Shown: positions 1 to 9,188, counted from the stretch's first letter. The stretch: DNA of 52,833 nucleotides from CAYVBJ01 sp964517005 (GCA_964517005.1 CAZFAJ010000011.1:1-52833), one strand, 5' to 3'. Numbers and translations: made by a program. Notes: generated by a model from the sequence alone, not told the origin.

Positions 1-1251
1 AAAAATATCTCCCGCCTGATGCTCCAATTAAAAGTTCACTCCCTGGGAATTGGCTATTCCGGAATTTCAGTTGAAACATTTAACCGGCTTATGTATTTCC
101 TTGACCATGACCTGATTCCTGTAATCCCGCAGAAGGGAAGTGTTGGTGCTTCAGGCGACTTGGCTCCGCTTGCCCACATGTCACTGCCCCTGATCGGGCT
201 CGGGAGCTTCTGGAGTAAAGATGGCAAAGAATCACTCCCGGCCGGGAAAGTTTTGGAAGATCACAATTTGAATCCCGTTCACCTGCAGGCGAAAGATGGA
301 TTGTCACTGATTAACGGAACGCAGCTAATGGGCGCCTACGGGGTTTATGTTCTTCACAAAACGGTAAGTTTATTAAAAATTGCTGATCTGATCTCAGCAA
401 TGAGTCTTGAGGCACTCCAGGGGAGTATAAAACCATTTGACAAAAATATTCATGATATCAGGCCTCATCAGGGACAAATCAGGACAGCCCGGAATATCCG
501 GAAATTGCTTGTAAAAAGTGAAATACTGGAATCTCATCGCGATTGCGGGAAGGTCCAGGACCCTTACTGTCTCCGTTGTATACCGCAGGTACACGGTGCC
601 AGCCGAAGCGCAATTGAACATTGTATAGATGTTTTTGAGACCGAAATTAACTCGGTAACAGACAATCCGCTCGTATTTGAAAACGGCGAGATTATCAGCG
701 GAGGTAATTTTCATGGCCAGCCAGTTGCACTTGCTATTGACTATGCAAAAATTGCACTTGCAGAACTTGCAAGTATTTCAGAACGAAGAACATATCTGCT
801 TCTCGAAGGCCACGACGGCCTGCCCAAGTTGCTGATGGAGGAGACCGGGATCAATTCCGGATTCATGATTCCCCAATACACAGCCGCTGCACTTGTATCG
901 GAAAACAAGGTTCTGTGTCATCCTGCATCAGTTGATTCCATACCAACGAGCATGGGGCAGGAAGATCATGTAAGCATGGGTAGTATTGGCGCACTGCACC
1001 TGCTTCAGGTTTATCAGAATGTTGAGCAGGTACTCGCAATCGAGTTGCTTACAGCTGCTCAGGCTCTCGATTTTCGCAAACCCCTGAGGCCCGGCAAAGG
1101 AGTTGAGCTTGCACATACATTCGTGCGAAAAGAAATTCCACATGCTACCACCGACCACTATTTTAAAGATGAAATTGAAAAAGTGGTTGGACTGATTCAA
1201 AAAAATGAACTGCTTGATTTGATTGAAAGTGAAATATTTCAGGATCAATAA
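1..1251 (+). CDS. hutH: Histidine ammonia-lyase, 5'-truncated by window edge
   Basis: Aromatic amino acid ammonia-lyase that deaminates L-histidine to trans-urocanate, the first step of histidine degradation. The reading frame is open from base 1, so the N-terminal third lies outside the window. Visible is the segment GSVGASGDLAPLAHM, whose Ala-Ser-Gly triad (bases 148-156) cyclises to the MIO electrophile in this family. Also present are LINGTQ, the DPYCLRC-PQVHGA block and VTDNPL, all conserved in HAL/PAL/TAL enzymes. About 416 residues are visible, against roughly 500 for the family. The residue that separates histidine from tyrosine or phenylalanine lyases is mostly in the missing part, so the substrate is assigned by overall resemblance to Bacteroidota HutH. 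No other hut gene is seen downstream. Confidence 0.88.
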   Translation, partial: KNISRLMLQLKVHSLGIGYSGISVETFNRLMYFLDHDLIPVIPQKGSVGASGDLAPLAHMSLPLIGLGSFWSKDGKESLPAGKVLEDHNLNPVHLQAKDGLSLINGTQLMGAYGVYVLHKTVSLLKIADLISAMSLEALQGSIKPFDKNIHDIRPHQGQIRTARNIRKLLVKSEILESHRDCGKVQDPYCLRCIPQVHGASRSAIEHCIDVFETEINSVTDNPLVFENGEIISGGNFHGQPVALAIDYAKIALAELASISERRTYLLLEGHDGLPKLLMEETGINSGFMIPQYTAAALVSENKVLCHPASVDSIPTSMGQEDHVSMGSIGALHLLQVYQNVEQVLAIELLTAAQALDFRKPLRPGKGVELAHTFVRKEIPHATTDHYFKDEIEKVVGLIQKNELLDLIESEIFQDQ

Positions 1252-1394
1252 TTTCCGGTAAATTCCGGATATACATCAGAATTAATCACTACGTTTGAAT
1301 TCAGCCCGGTACCTTGGCTGATCACTTCGTTTCATAAAATAAATTAGATTACTTTTCACTTAACTTTGCTATATAACAGAACCTTCTTCAAAAG

Positions 1395-1598
1395 ATGCAC
1401 AAAAAAATTGATTCTTATAAATTAGGGAATATTGATGTTGTTATAACCGAATCCGGCACTTCAGGTCGTTTGCTTGTAGATTGTAATGACGGAACGTATC
1501 ATTCTTCGTTTACAATCCGCCGGTTTGAGTATGAAAATTATAAGAGGCATATGAATCAAAAAATTACAAATGCATACAAAAAGCAGTACGAGGAGTAG
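1395..1598 (+). CDS. Small hypothetical protein
   Basis: A 67-residue protein that I do not recognise. It is soluble, with mixed charge and a basic, Tyr/Lys-rich C-terminus, and has no signal peptide or membrane segment. It sits alone between hutH and the convergent queA and ends 18 bases before the queA stop. The ORF fills the gap between those genes and starts with ATG, but nothing else supports it. Confidence 0.45.
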   Translation: MHKKIDSYKLGNIDVVITESGTSGRLLVDCNDGTYHSSFTIRRFEYENYKRHMNQKITNAYKKQYEE

Positions 1599-1616
1599 GC
1601 TGTTCGAAAAGAGTTT

Positions 1617-2618
1617 CTACAAAATCAGCATCGCATCGCCAAATGAGTAAAAACGATATTTCTGTTTTATTGCATGCCGGTACACCCGGTGCATCTCTTC
1701 AAATCCCATGAACGCAGCTACAAGCATCAAAAGTGTGCTTTTTGGCAGATGGAAGTTGGTAATTAAGGAACCGGCTGCCTTGAATAAGAATCCCGGTTTT
1801 ATAAAAATATCCGTTTCACCGCTGCACGGTTTAAAACGGCCATGATCCTGTATTACTGATTCAAGTACACGCACGCTTGTTGTTCCAACGGCCGTAAGAT
1901 GTTCTGCCCGGCTGAGTTCTTCAGCGGTATCAGAATCAATTTGGTACCATTCACTGTGCATCACATGATCTTCAATATGTTCCGCTTTAACAGGTGCAAA
2001 TGTTCCAAGCCCTACATGTAGTGTAACTTCCTCCCATCCAAAACCACGTGATTTTAAGTTTTTTATCAATTCAGGTGTAAAGTGGAGTCCTGCAGTGGGT
2101 GCTGCTTTACTCCCGGGAGCATCTGCAAAAATGGTTTGATACTCTTCCGACAGCGATTCGTCCTGACGTATATATGGGGGAAATGGTGTATAACGATAGG
2201 GTTCGAGCAGCTCATCGCCGGGGCTGTGACTCAGAGTAAGTGTACGGATGCCGTCATCTGAAATCTTTTCTACAGTGGCCCGGATATTATTTCCAAGCTC
2301 TACGACTTTTCCCTCTTTAAACTTTTTGCCAGGCCTGACAAGCGCCTCAACTTTTCGATCATTTACACTATTCACAACAAATATTTCGATCCTGCCATCG
2401 TCAAAAAGAAGCCTGCATTTTTCAACTTTACTGTTGTTTACAACAAGTGTGGTGGCGGAAGCCAGATAGCTATCCAGGCTGTAAAAGTAGTCATCCGATA
2501 TTGTTTTGCGGTCCCGGTTGTATACAAGAAGTCTTGCGTGATCACGCGGCGCAGCCGGTTTCTGGGCAATTAACTCTTCCGGGAGATGATAGTCAAAGTC
2601 TTTTAGTGAATAACTCAA
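1617..2618 (-). CDS. queA: S-adenosylmethionine:tRNA ribosyltransferase-isomerase
   Basis: QueA transfers and isomerises the ribosyl group of S-adenosylmethionine onto 7-aminomethyl-deazaguanine in tRNA to give epoxyqueuosine, in queuosine biosynthesis. At 333 residues it is near full family length. Family blocks visible are DFDYHLPEELIAQ at the N-terminus, APTAGLHFTPELI, THLHVG-type (VTLHVGLGTFAPV), GTTSVRVLES, and TDIFIKPG followed by NFHLPKSTLLML near the C-terminus. The start is TTG at 2616-2618, which places the conserved LKDFDY block at the usual distance; AAGGAT lies about 8 bases upstream. It begins 2 bases after the xseB stop, which indicates cotranscription and translational coupling. 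Confidence 0.95.
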   Translation of the reverse strand: MSYSLKDFDYHLPEELIAQKPAAPRDHARLLVYNRDRKTISDDYFYSLDSYLASATTLVVNNSKVEKCRLLFDDGRIEIFVVNSVNDRKVEALVRPGKKFKEGKVVELGNNIRATVEKISDDGIRTLTLSHSPGDELLEPYRYTPFPPYIRQDESLSEEYQTIFADAPGSKAAPTAGLHFTPELIKNLKSRGFGWEEVTLHVGLGTFAPVKAEHIEDHVMHSEWYQIDSDTAEELSRAEHLTAVGTTSVRVLESVIQDHGRFKPCSGETDIFIKPGFLFKAAGSLITNFHLPKSTLLMLVAAFMGFEEMHRVYRHAIKQKYRFYSFGDAMLIL

Positions 2619-2620
2619 TA

Positions 2621-2836
2621 TCAGGTATCCTTTTCAATCTTACTTTCAGCACTGATCTCTTCAATCCGCAATACCGCATCTTCAAGAGTTTGGGTGCACT
2701 GCTTTGAAAGCTTCAGCCCTTCTTCATACAGCTTAATAGATTCTTCGAGTGTTATATCTGAACTTTCAAGTTTCTCCACAATCGTTTCCAGCTTTTTTAG
2801 CGCCTGCTCAAATTGGGGTGTTTTGGTTTTTTTCAT
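2621..2836 (-). CDS. xseB: Exodeoxyribonuclease VII small subunit
   Basis: XseB is the small coiled-coil subunit of exonuclease VII, which degrades single-stranded DNA together with XseA. The family signature FEQALKKLETIVEKLESSDITLEESIKLYEEG fold is evident (short helical hairpin with LEESI-LYEEG). I use ATG at 2834-2836, giving 71 residues. A TTG 15 bases further upstream would add five residues (to 2851), but the Lys-rich MKKTK start is more usual. It lies between comEC (49 bases upstream) and queA (2 bases downstream). The large subunit xseA is not in the window. Confidence 0.9.
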   Translation of the reverse strand: MKKTKTPQFEQALKKLETIVEKLESSDITLEESIKLYEEGLKLSKQCTQTLEDAVLRIEEISAESKIEKDT

Positions 2837-2885
2837 AAAATGTAATCTCAATATCTCATCGTGTTAAAAATAGTACCAAAATTAA

Positions 2886-5318
2886 TCAATATTTCCACGA
2901 AATTCTTTTCAATTGCCTGCCATCAGACTCGATTACTGATGCCCCGTTCAGGCTGGTAAAATCGGCGTCAATATTTCGTAAATACAATCTTTCAATTGCT
3001 TCTTTGTGCGGGTGATTAAATACATTCCGGAGTGCAAGCGATACAGTTGCCAGTTCAGGATCTGCATATTTTAAAAAAAGGTCTGTTGTGCTGGTCCGGC
3101 TGCCATGATGAGCTGCTTTCAAAAAGTCTGTTTTGAGCCAGTCACCGTACTGCTTAACAACCAATTTTTCCTGTTCAGACTCTGCATCACCGGTGAATAA
3201 GAAAGAAGTATCTCCATAAACCAGCTTCAGGACAAGAGAATGATTGTTTGGATTTGAAAAATTGAATCTATTATCCGGACTCAGTACATACAGACGAATA
3301 GCCGGATCTATGTTTACAATCTCACCCATTTTTAATTCCCTGATCCCAATACCTTTCTTTAAAGCCATTGCTGTCACATTTTTAAACAGGTTTGATGAAT
3401 ACTGATAACCGCTTCTGTAAATAGAGTCTATTTTTACGGTTTGTATCAATGCCGGGGTCCCGCCTATATGATCGGAGTGAGGATGCGAGTGAAATATGGC
3501 ATCAATTTTTTTGATTCCTGACCACTTCAGGTAGGGTACAAGAATTTTATTACCACTATTACTAAATGGAGACCAGCGGCCTGTATCAATAAAAATGTGT
3601 TTTTCGTTTGGCGTTTCAATATGAATGGCATCTCCCTGATTTACATCCAGCACTGTAACACGTAAAGGCGAGCCGGACACATTATCTGAGAGACGTATCA
3701 TAAACCAGAGATTTAAAGAGATCAGAAACAGTATCAGCGCTTTCCATTTAACCTGCGGAATCCGGATCAGCGCAACAAAAATTATACCCGAGAACCAGAT
3801 AAGAAACACAGAGGGAGTTATATATTCCGATGATATTGAAATATAGCTCACATCTGCCTCAGCCAGGTAGCCGGCTACCCGGCGGGTCCAGAGAAAAATC
3901 CATTCAACCGGTTTTGTCAGAGGCTCTGCTGTAATACCCGTCAGTGCGGAGAACAGAAGCAAACCTGTACCTGCAGGAACGGCTGCAGTGAGGAGCGGGA
4001 TTACCATTGCATTCGCTATTGGCCCGATTACTGAAAATTCCCCGAAATAGTAGACCAGTAGCGGAAATAATCCTGCTTGTACTACTGCTGAAATGAGAAT
4101 GATGCCAATAAATTTACCGCTCGTCCGATAGCGATATGTTTCGGGAATGAGACCGGTAGCCGCCGGCATGATCATCAGGATAATAAACACAGCAGAAAAA
4201 GATAATTGAAATCCAACATCAAAAACCTGGGCAGGATCGATTATCATCAGTATGAGTGCAGCGACCCCCATCAGGTTATAGCTGTTGCTCATTTTATGAA
4301 AGAGGCGGGAATAGGTCAGCAGCCAGGCCATCAGTGTAGCCCTGCTGACGGATGCGCTGAAACCGGTAATACCTGCATAAAGAAGTAAAACAGATGTAAA
4401 GATGATCAATCCAGTCCATTTACCGGAACGGCTCTTCCAGAAAAAGGGTATAAAAATCCAGAACGGTGCTGCAATAAAGCCCACGTGCAATCCTGAAACA
4501 GCCATGATATGTGAAAGACCGGATCTCGAAAATGCTACCTTTTCTTCATTTGACAGATCTCCCTTTTCACCCGTTAAAAGAGCCTTTGCAACCGGCTGAA
4601 TATCGTCTTGATATTGCCTGTCAATCGTTTCATAAACAGAGCTTCTGATTTTCCGCCAAATATTTTTTTCAGGGACAGCCCTGAAACCGACTATTTTTTC
4701 GACAGACCCCTGTAAGAAAATATCCTCTCTTTCCAGCCATTTACTATAATCAAAATCATGAGGATTTCTCCGCTCCGATTTTGGAAATATCCTGATTATT
4801 GTCTCAATAATACTACCGGACTGCAATTTTTCTGAATCTTTGTTCTTATCGGAATAGAGCTGAATTCTGTAATTTTTTCTCCAGGTTGTCCCGGCTCCAA
4901 TTTCGGTTTCGCCTACGTGCAAAATCAGGGATACTTTTCCTGATCCGGTTAATCCGGTTTTTAAAATTTTTCCTTTCACTGTCAGATGATCACCCTCAAA
5001 AACAAGAAGCCTGGAAATATCTGTTTTTTCTTTTCCAAGAAGATAGTCTGATATGCTTAATCGCACTGCACCAGATGATACGATCAAAAACAGGTAAAGA
5101 AATGTGACAATTGTATACCTGATGCCCGAATAGGAAGATTTGAGCATAGTTTCCGCACCAATCCAGGAAATTAACATCAGGATAAAGATTACCAAAGTCA
5201 GGGTGAAGCTTATATCCGTGAATCTGCACATAACAATTCCTGCCATAAATAAAATGGCTGTGCGAAGCGCAGGTATTTTTGCGAATGGAAATTGGTATAA
5301 ATGTTTCCCATTTGTCAT
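2886..5318 (-). CDS. comEC: ComEC/Rec2 DNA-uptake channel
   Basis: Inner-membrane channel for importing single-stranded DNA during natural transformation. At 810 residues it has the full three-part layout: N-terminal membrane segments with a soluble OB-like domain (DUF4131 region, about residues 25-210), the multi-pass Competence domain containing SGLSHIMAVSGLHVGF (about 265-545), and a C-terminal metallo-beta-lactamase domain. The last has HSHPHSDHIGG near residue 610 and later GDAE and AAHHGS metal-ligand motifs, so the nuclease-like site looks intact. It starts with ATG and heads the leftward comEC-xseB-queA run. No other competence genes are nearby. Confidence 0.93.
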   Translation of the reverse strand: MTNGKHLYQFPFAKIPALRTAILFMAGIVMCRFTDISFTLTLVIFILMLISWIGAETMLKSSYSGIRYTIVTFLYLFLIVSSGAVRLSISDYLLGKEKTDISRLLVFEGDHLTVKGKILKTGLTGSGKVSLILHVGETEIGAGTTWRKNYRIQLYSDKNKDSEKLQSGSIIETIIRIFPKSERRNPHDFDYSKWLEREDIFLQGSVEKIVGFRAVPEKNIWRKIRSSVYETIDRQYQDDIQPVAKALLTGEKGDLSNEEKVAFSRSGLSHIMAVSGLHVGFIAAPFWIFIPFFWKSRSGKWTGLIIFTSVLLLYAGITGFSASVSRATLMAWLLTYSRLFHKMSNSYNLMGVAALILMIIDPAQVFDVGFQLSFSAVFIILMIMPAATGLIPETYRYRTSGKFIGIILISAVVQAGLFPLLVYYFGEFSVIGPIANAMVIPLLTAAVPAGTGLLLFSALTGITAEPLTKPVEWIFLWTRRVAGYLAEADVSYISISSEYITPSVFLIWFSGIIFVALIRIPQVKWKALILFLISLNLWFMIRLSDNVSGSPLRVTVLDVNQGDAIHIETPNEKHIFIDTGRWSPFSNSGNKILVPYLKWSGIKKIDAIFHSHPHSDHIGGTPALIQTVKIDSIYRSGYQYSSNLFKNVTAMALKKGIGIRELKMGEIVNIDPAIRLYVLSPDNRFNFSNPNNHSLVLKLVYGDTSFLFTGDAESEQEKLVVKQYGDWLKTDFLKAAHHGSRTSTTDLFLKYADPELATVSLALRNVFNHPHKEAIERLYLRNIDADFTSLNGASVIESDGRQLKRISWKY

Positions 5319-5401
5319 ACTCCTATGAACAAAAAAAAGGGAAATCCTTACACTCTGTTTTTTAGCCGGCTCAGTGTTTTTATTGAATGCACAGATAAGC
5401 T

Positions 5402-5436
5402 AAAAAATAGGGAATGAGCGATCAGGCCCATTCCCT
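5402..5436 (-). terminator. Rho-independent terminator downstream of marR
   Basis: Read leftward there is an 8-bp stem (AGGGAATG at 5409-5416 pairing with CATTCCCT at 5429-5436) around a 12-base loop, followed by ATTTTTTA. It lies about 80 bases beyond the marR stop and before the comEC start, so it should end the marR transcript. Confidence 0.7.
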
Positions 5437-5518
5437 GAGGGATTTATGGAGTCACGTTAGGGAAAAAATGTGTATGTCCATTTATTTCACTTGCAAATAT
5501 AAAACAGTTTTCAGATAG

Positions 5519-5965
5519 TTAAGAATCTAAACCTAATTGTTTACAGATTCGTGACAATTCTGTTTTATCTTTTTCAGAAATGGAATCAAATATTTCCATA
5601 ATGCGCTCCAAATGCTCAGGGAAGAACCTTTTTATAAGCTTTTTTCCTTTGTCGGTCAGGTATATCTGTATCGATCTTCTGTCTTTCGGATCTCTCTTAC
5701 GAACCACGAGATCAGACTTTTCAAGATTATCGATAACCATTGTAATGTTGCCGCCACTTTTTAATAATTTTTCAGCAAGTGATCGCTGATTTAGTGAACC
5801 CAGATGGTAAAGTGCTTCAAGCACTCCGAACTGGCTGGCAGTTAAGTCCGCCTCGGCAAGGTGGCGGTTCAGTTTATTGTTAATTGTTTCAGATGCCCGC
5901 ATTAATTTGATAAAGGCATCGAGAGTTTTTACTTCTTTGTCCGTTCCTTTGTAATGTGTTCCCAT
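5519..5965 (-). CDS. MarR-family transcriptional regulator
   Basis: A 148-residue winged-helix regulator of the MarR family, normally a dimer that represses genes until a small ligand or oxidant is bound. The helix-turn-helix and wing are recognisable in LTASQFGVLEALYHLG, KLLKSGGNITMVIDNLEK and the wing motif RKRDPKDRRSIQIYLTDKG, which carries the conserved D-R-R. It is monocistronic, with a terminator downstream. No divergent partner gene exists: the neighbours are tyrS upstream on the same strand and comEC downstream. The target is unknown, and autoregulation is the default guess. Confidence 0.9.
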   Translation of the reverse strand: MGTHYKGTDKEVKTLDAFIKLMRASETINNKLNRHLAEADLTASQFGVLEALYHLGSLNQRSLAEKLLKSGGNITMVIDNLEKSDLVVRKRDPKDRRSIQIYLTDKGKKLIKRFFPEHLERIMEIFDSISEKDKTELSRICKQLGLDS

Positions 5966-6193
5966 AGCTGTTGTATTATGTATTAAGCCTGATTTTTATA
6001 AGTCAGGTGGTGTTAGTGGTCTTGTTTTTTACTCCAAAAGATCCCGTTTTATTATATATGCGTAAATTTTCATGTAAATGTTTCATCAGTACATGCATAA
6101 ACGCACAAATAATATATGTCAAAATATGTAAATTCCTAAATAATACGCATTTAACATTTTAAAGATAAATTCATTTTACAAAATTTATAAAGG

Positions 6194-7392
6194 TTAGTCT
6201 GTTTTTAAAACGGCAAATTTTCTTTTCCCGACTTTCAAAGTTTTCTCCTCATTTATCGAAAATGATACTTCATAATTAATATCGGTTATTTTTTGATCGT
6301 CAATTGAAATACCGCCTTGTTTTATGAGGCGTTTCGTTTCCGCATTACTTGAGGTAAAACCGGTGTCATTAACGATATCCAGTAACCTGAAGCTTTCTTC
6401 TGGTTTGTACACAAATTCCGGTGCATCATCCGGAATTTCTTTATTTACAACTGTTTGCTCAAAATAACTTCTGGCCTCTTCCGCTTTAGAAATTCCATGA
6501 TACATCTCCGTTATTTTCCAGGCGAGATCATGTTTGGTATTTCGCGGATCGGATAATGCTTTTTCTTTATAGGCCGGCAGTTTTTCAGAGGGTATATCCG
6601 TCAGCAGTTCAAAGTAAGTAAATATCAGATCGTCGGGAATGGAAAGCACTTTTCCATACATTTCGTTCGGATCTTCATCAATTCCGATGTAATTGTCATA
6701 GGATTTCGACATTTTCAGCGTGCCATCCGTACCAACCAGCAGCGGCATCATCAGACAAACCTGTGGTTCCTGACCGTCCTCTTTCTGAAGATGCCTGCCA
6801 ACAAGCAGGTTGAATTTTTGATCTGTCCCCCCAAGCTCAATATCAGATTTCAGTTGGACAGAATCCTGGCCTTGTGCAAGCGGGTATAAAAATTCATGCA
6901 GTGAGATGGGTTCATTATTTTCGAACCGGCGGGAAAAATCGTCTCTTTCTATCATCCTGGCGATCGTCAGCTTGGATGAGAGTTTAACAACATCAATAAA
7001 GGTCATTTTCCCCAGCCAGTCGATATTGTTAATGATCGTAATTTTTTCAGTGTCCAGGATTTTTTTTGCCTGATCGATATAGGTTTGCGCATTTTCACGG
7101 ATCTCCTCCGCGGTTAACGGAGGTCGTGTTTTGTTTTGGCCTGTGGGGTCGCCAATCATCGCTGTAAATCCTCCGATTATGAGGATTGCATCGTGCCCGA
7201 GATCCTGGAACTGGCGCAGCTTTCTCAATATCACTGAGTGGCCAAGATGGAGGTCGGGACGGGTAGGATCGACACCAAGTTTAACTTTCAGAGGCTTATT
7301 ATCTTTACGGGATTTTTTAAGTTTCTCTAACAGCTCTGTTTCAGGTACAATTTCAACGGTACCTCTTTTAATGGTTTTAAGCTGATCTTCAA
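6194..7392 (-). CDS. tyrS: Tyrosyl-tRNA synthetase, N-terminus lost in scaffold gap
   Basis: Class I aminoacyl-tRNA synthetase that charges tRNA-Tyr. The frame stays open beyond the first usable start (GTG at 7232-7234) and reaches the run of Ns. Those extra residues are clearly genuine: they include EDQLKTIKRGTVEIVPE and GVDPTRPDLHLGH, which contains the HIGH-type ATP signature HLGH. The second signature is KMSKS in LKMSKSYDNYIG. The C-terminus has an S4-like RNA-binding domain (about the last 65 residues, ETKRLIKQGGISID). Only about ten N-terminal residues should be missing. This is the TyrS-II (TyrZ-like) type. It follows yqeY and cvpA on the same strand. Confidence 0.95.
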
Positions 7393-7492
7393 NNNNNNNN
7401 NNNNNNNNNNNNNNNNNNNNNNNNNNNNNNNNNNNNNNNNNNNNNNNNNNNNNNNNNNNNNNNNNNNNNNNNNNNNNNNNNNNNNNNNNNNN
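7393..7492. other. Assembly gap, 100 Ns
   Basis: Exactly 100 undetermined bases, the usual placeholder for a scaffold gap of unknown length. It removes the end of cvpA and the start of tyrS. Open frames that read through it are artefacts. Confidence 0.99.
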
Positions 7493-7722
7493 ATAATGGC
7501 ACCAAAAAAAAGAATGATTCCTGCCAGAACGGGTAAGTAATTAGCCGGTGTAAACCAGAAATATCGCAAAATGGAAGTCATATCTTCCATTAGAACAAAC
7601 GTCAGAAAAACAGCAAGAATAACACCAATAATTCCCAAAACCTCCCTGACAATACCGTTTATGAAGCCCTGGTAGGCAAAATATCCAATCGGCAAAAGCA
7701 ACAAGAGGTCCAGATAATTCAT
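7493..7722 (-). CDS. cvpA: CvpA family membrane protein, C-terminus lost in gap
   Basis: The first 76 residues of a CvpA-like inner-membrane protein. CvpA was named for colicin V production; the family also affects purF expression and envelope function. The N-terminus MNYLDLLLLLPIGYFAYQG, followed by GIVREVLGIIGVILAVFL, is characteristic: a short first membrane helix, a Gly-rich loop with G-REV, and a second helix. A third helix begins before the gap. Family members have about 160-180 residues, so roughly 90-100 are missing. It starts 11 bases after the yqeY stop, which indicates an operon. Confidence 0.75.
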
Positions 7723-7733
7723 GGCAGCTACAT

Positions 7734-8189
7734 TTAATTTAATTCTTCTTTTACTATTACACTGATTTTTGAGCCTTCGGCTTTACCTTTCAATTCCGGC
7801 ATTACAACACCCATAACTTTCCCCATATCCTGCAGGCCGGAAGCATCAAGCTGGCTGATCTTTTCTTTTACAATATCCCGTATCTCATCATCATCCATCA
7901 TTTCCGGGAGATACGACTCAATAATCTTCAATTCAGCCTTCTCTTTATCGGCAAGATCTTCCCGTCCGCCGCTTTCAAACTGATCAATCGATTCTTTTCG
8001 TTGCTTGGCAGCTTTCATCAGAACGCCAATAGCCTGTTCATCCGAGAGAGTTGCCTCGCCTTCTTTTCGTTCACTGATCTCTTTTTCCATCAGTTTTGAT
8101 TTAAGTGAACGCAGTACTTGCAATTTGAGAGTATCCTTCTCTTTCATTGCAGATTTCATATCGTTCACAATTTGTTCTTTTATATCCAT
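7734..8189 (-). CDS. GatB/YqeY domain protein
   Basis: A 151-residue stand-alone YqeY protein, related to the C-terminal tRNA-binding domain of the GatB subunit of the Glu/Asp-tRNA amidotransferase. The exact role of the free-standing form is not settled. Family features seen are the N-terminal MKEKDTLKLQVLRSLKS, the central RKESIDQFESGGREDLADKE, IIESYLPEMMDDDEI, and the C-terminal GKVMGVVMPELKGKAEGS. It is complete at its usual length. It heads the leftward yqeY-cvpA-tyrS run. Confidence 0.93.
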   Translation of the reverse strand: MDIKEQIVNDMKSAMKEKDTLKLQVLRSLKSKLMEKEISERKEGEATLSDEQAIGVLMKAAKQRKESIDQFESGGREDLADKEKAELKIIESYLPEMMDDDEIRDIVKEKISQLDASGLQDMGKVMGVVMPELKGKAEGSKISVIVKEELN

Positions 8190-8310
8190 AATAATATTTT
8201 CAGCTTTTTAATGAGAGACAAATAAATCAGTTACGTTCATCGATTAAAATTCTTTGAGATCCGGTAACTACAACAAAATTTTTCCATCATTGTAATTAAC
8301 ATCTAAAATA

Positions 8311-8351
8311 AATAAAAAAAAAGGTCACATCCTTGTTTGAATGTAACCTTT
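8311..8351 (-). terminator. Rho-independent terminator of the rpmB-rpmG-bL38 operon
   Basis: Leftward stem of 11 pairs including one G-U (8341-8351 with 8320-8330) and a 10-base loop, followed by an uninterrupted T run on the transcribed strand (8311-8319). It begins 26 bases after the bL38 stop. Confidence 0.85.
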
Positions 8352-8376
8352 CCAATTTTTTTTGATTGCGTATATG

Positions 8377-8547
8377 TCAGGCTTTATTCTTCTGAATAAA
8401 ATCTTTCACACTATCCTGATCTATCATTGATTCTTTATACGCATATTTACCTTTATCGTTCTTTGTGGCAATAACTACCTTTGCCATTTTTCTGTGAGCT
8501 GCTCTTTTTTGCAGTGCTTCCTCACCAAATGCCTGATTCTTAGCCAT
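8377..8547 (-). CDS. Small ribosomal-type protein, DUF4295/bL38-like
   Basis: A 56-residue basic protein beginning MAKNQAFGEEALQKRAAHRK, with a K-V-V-I-A-T-K strand and the tail MIDQDSVKDFIQKNKA. It resembles DUF4295 proteins of Bacteroidota, which end in a similar E(S/T)I...EVNEFLKK tail. Family knowledge: DUF4295 was identified as a ribosomal protein, bL38, in Bacteroidota ribosome structures. Gene order supports the call: it follows rpmB and rpmG by 10 bases, as DUF4295 genes do in that phylum. The first half is less similar than the second, so the family call is good but not certain. Confidence 0.75.
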   Translation of the reverse strand: MAKNQAFGEEALQKRAAHRKMAKVVIATKNDKGKYAYKESMIDQDSVKDFIQKNKA

Positions 8548-8557
8548 GATAAATTCC

Positions 8558-8722
8558 TTATTTGATTTCTTTGTGTAAGGTATGCTTACGCAGTACCGGA
8601 TTATATTTCTTCAGTTCCATCCTGTCGGGCGTATTTCTGCGATTTTTCATTGTAACATATCGCGAACTGCCCGGCTTCTCCGTGCATTCCAAAATAACCT
8701 GAATTCGTGTTCCTTTTGCCAT
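8558..8722 (-). CDS. rpmG: Ribosomal protein bL33
   Basis: Large-subunit ribosomal protein bL33, 54 residues, with MAKGTRIQVILECTE at the start, the conserved Y-V-T-M-K-N-R-R-N-T-P-D-R block, and L-K-K-Y-N-P-V-L-R-K-H-T near the end. Only one cysteine remains (E-C-T), so this is the form without the four-cysteine zinc site. The start codon lies 2 bases from the rpmB stop, which implies coupled translation. Confidence 0.95.
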   Translation of the reverse strand: MAKGTRIQVILECTEKPGSSRYVTMKNRRNTPDRMELKKYNPVLRKHTLHKEIK

Positions 8723-8724
8723 TC

Positions 8725-8970
8725 TTATACCTCTTTAATCAAAGTCCCTTTTTTTCTGGCTTCTTTCAACACATTGGTAATACCGTTTTTATTGATTGTA
8801 CGCAATGTTTTGGCAGTAACCTTCAACGTTACCCAGCGATCTTCTTCCGGGATATAAAATCTTCGCTTTTGCAAATTCAGATGAAAACGATGTTTCGTCT
8901 TATTATTGGATTTTGAAGATCGGTAACCATTCAATGGCCTTTTACCGGTTATATCATCTCTGCGTGCCAT
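8725..8970 (-). CDS. rpmB: Ribosomal protein bL28
   Basis: Large-subunit ribosomal protein bL28, 81 residues. The block ITGKRPLNGYRSSKSNNKTK, followed by RRFYIPEEDRWVTLKV and TLRTINKNGI, is diagnostic. The usual N-terminal cysteine (as in R-V-C-Q-V-T-G-K) is replaced by Asp, so this is the zinc-free version, matching the cysteine-poor bL33 beside it. First gene of the leftward bL28-bL33-bL38 operon. Confidence 0.95.
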   Translation of the reverse strand: MARRDDITGKRPLNGYRSSKSNNKTKHRFHLNLQKRRFYIPEEDRWVTLKVTAKTLRTINKNGITNVLKEARKKGTLIKEV

Positions 8971-9188
8971 AATACTTTAAAATTGGTTTCAATTTTTTGA
9001 TAGAATAGAAAAATACAGCTAATTGATTTTAATTTCAATTCACATTTCATAAATAGTTTTGAAAGGCTCTTTGTACTTTTTGGTCTGAGCAGTAATTTTA
9101 TAAATAAATCTAAACACTGAAAGTTTTTCTGAAAAACTTGAAAAGAGTTCTGTCATGTAGTCTTTACTTAGTTAATTGAAAAAGATCT

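Noticed and set aside
7327..7722. A 131-codon frame reading through the Ns
   Set aside because: It joins the true start of cvpA to antisense-frame sequence of tyrS across the gap; only the part up to the gap is real.
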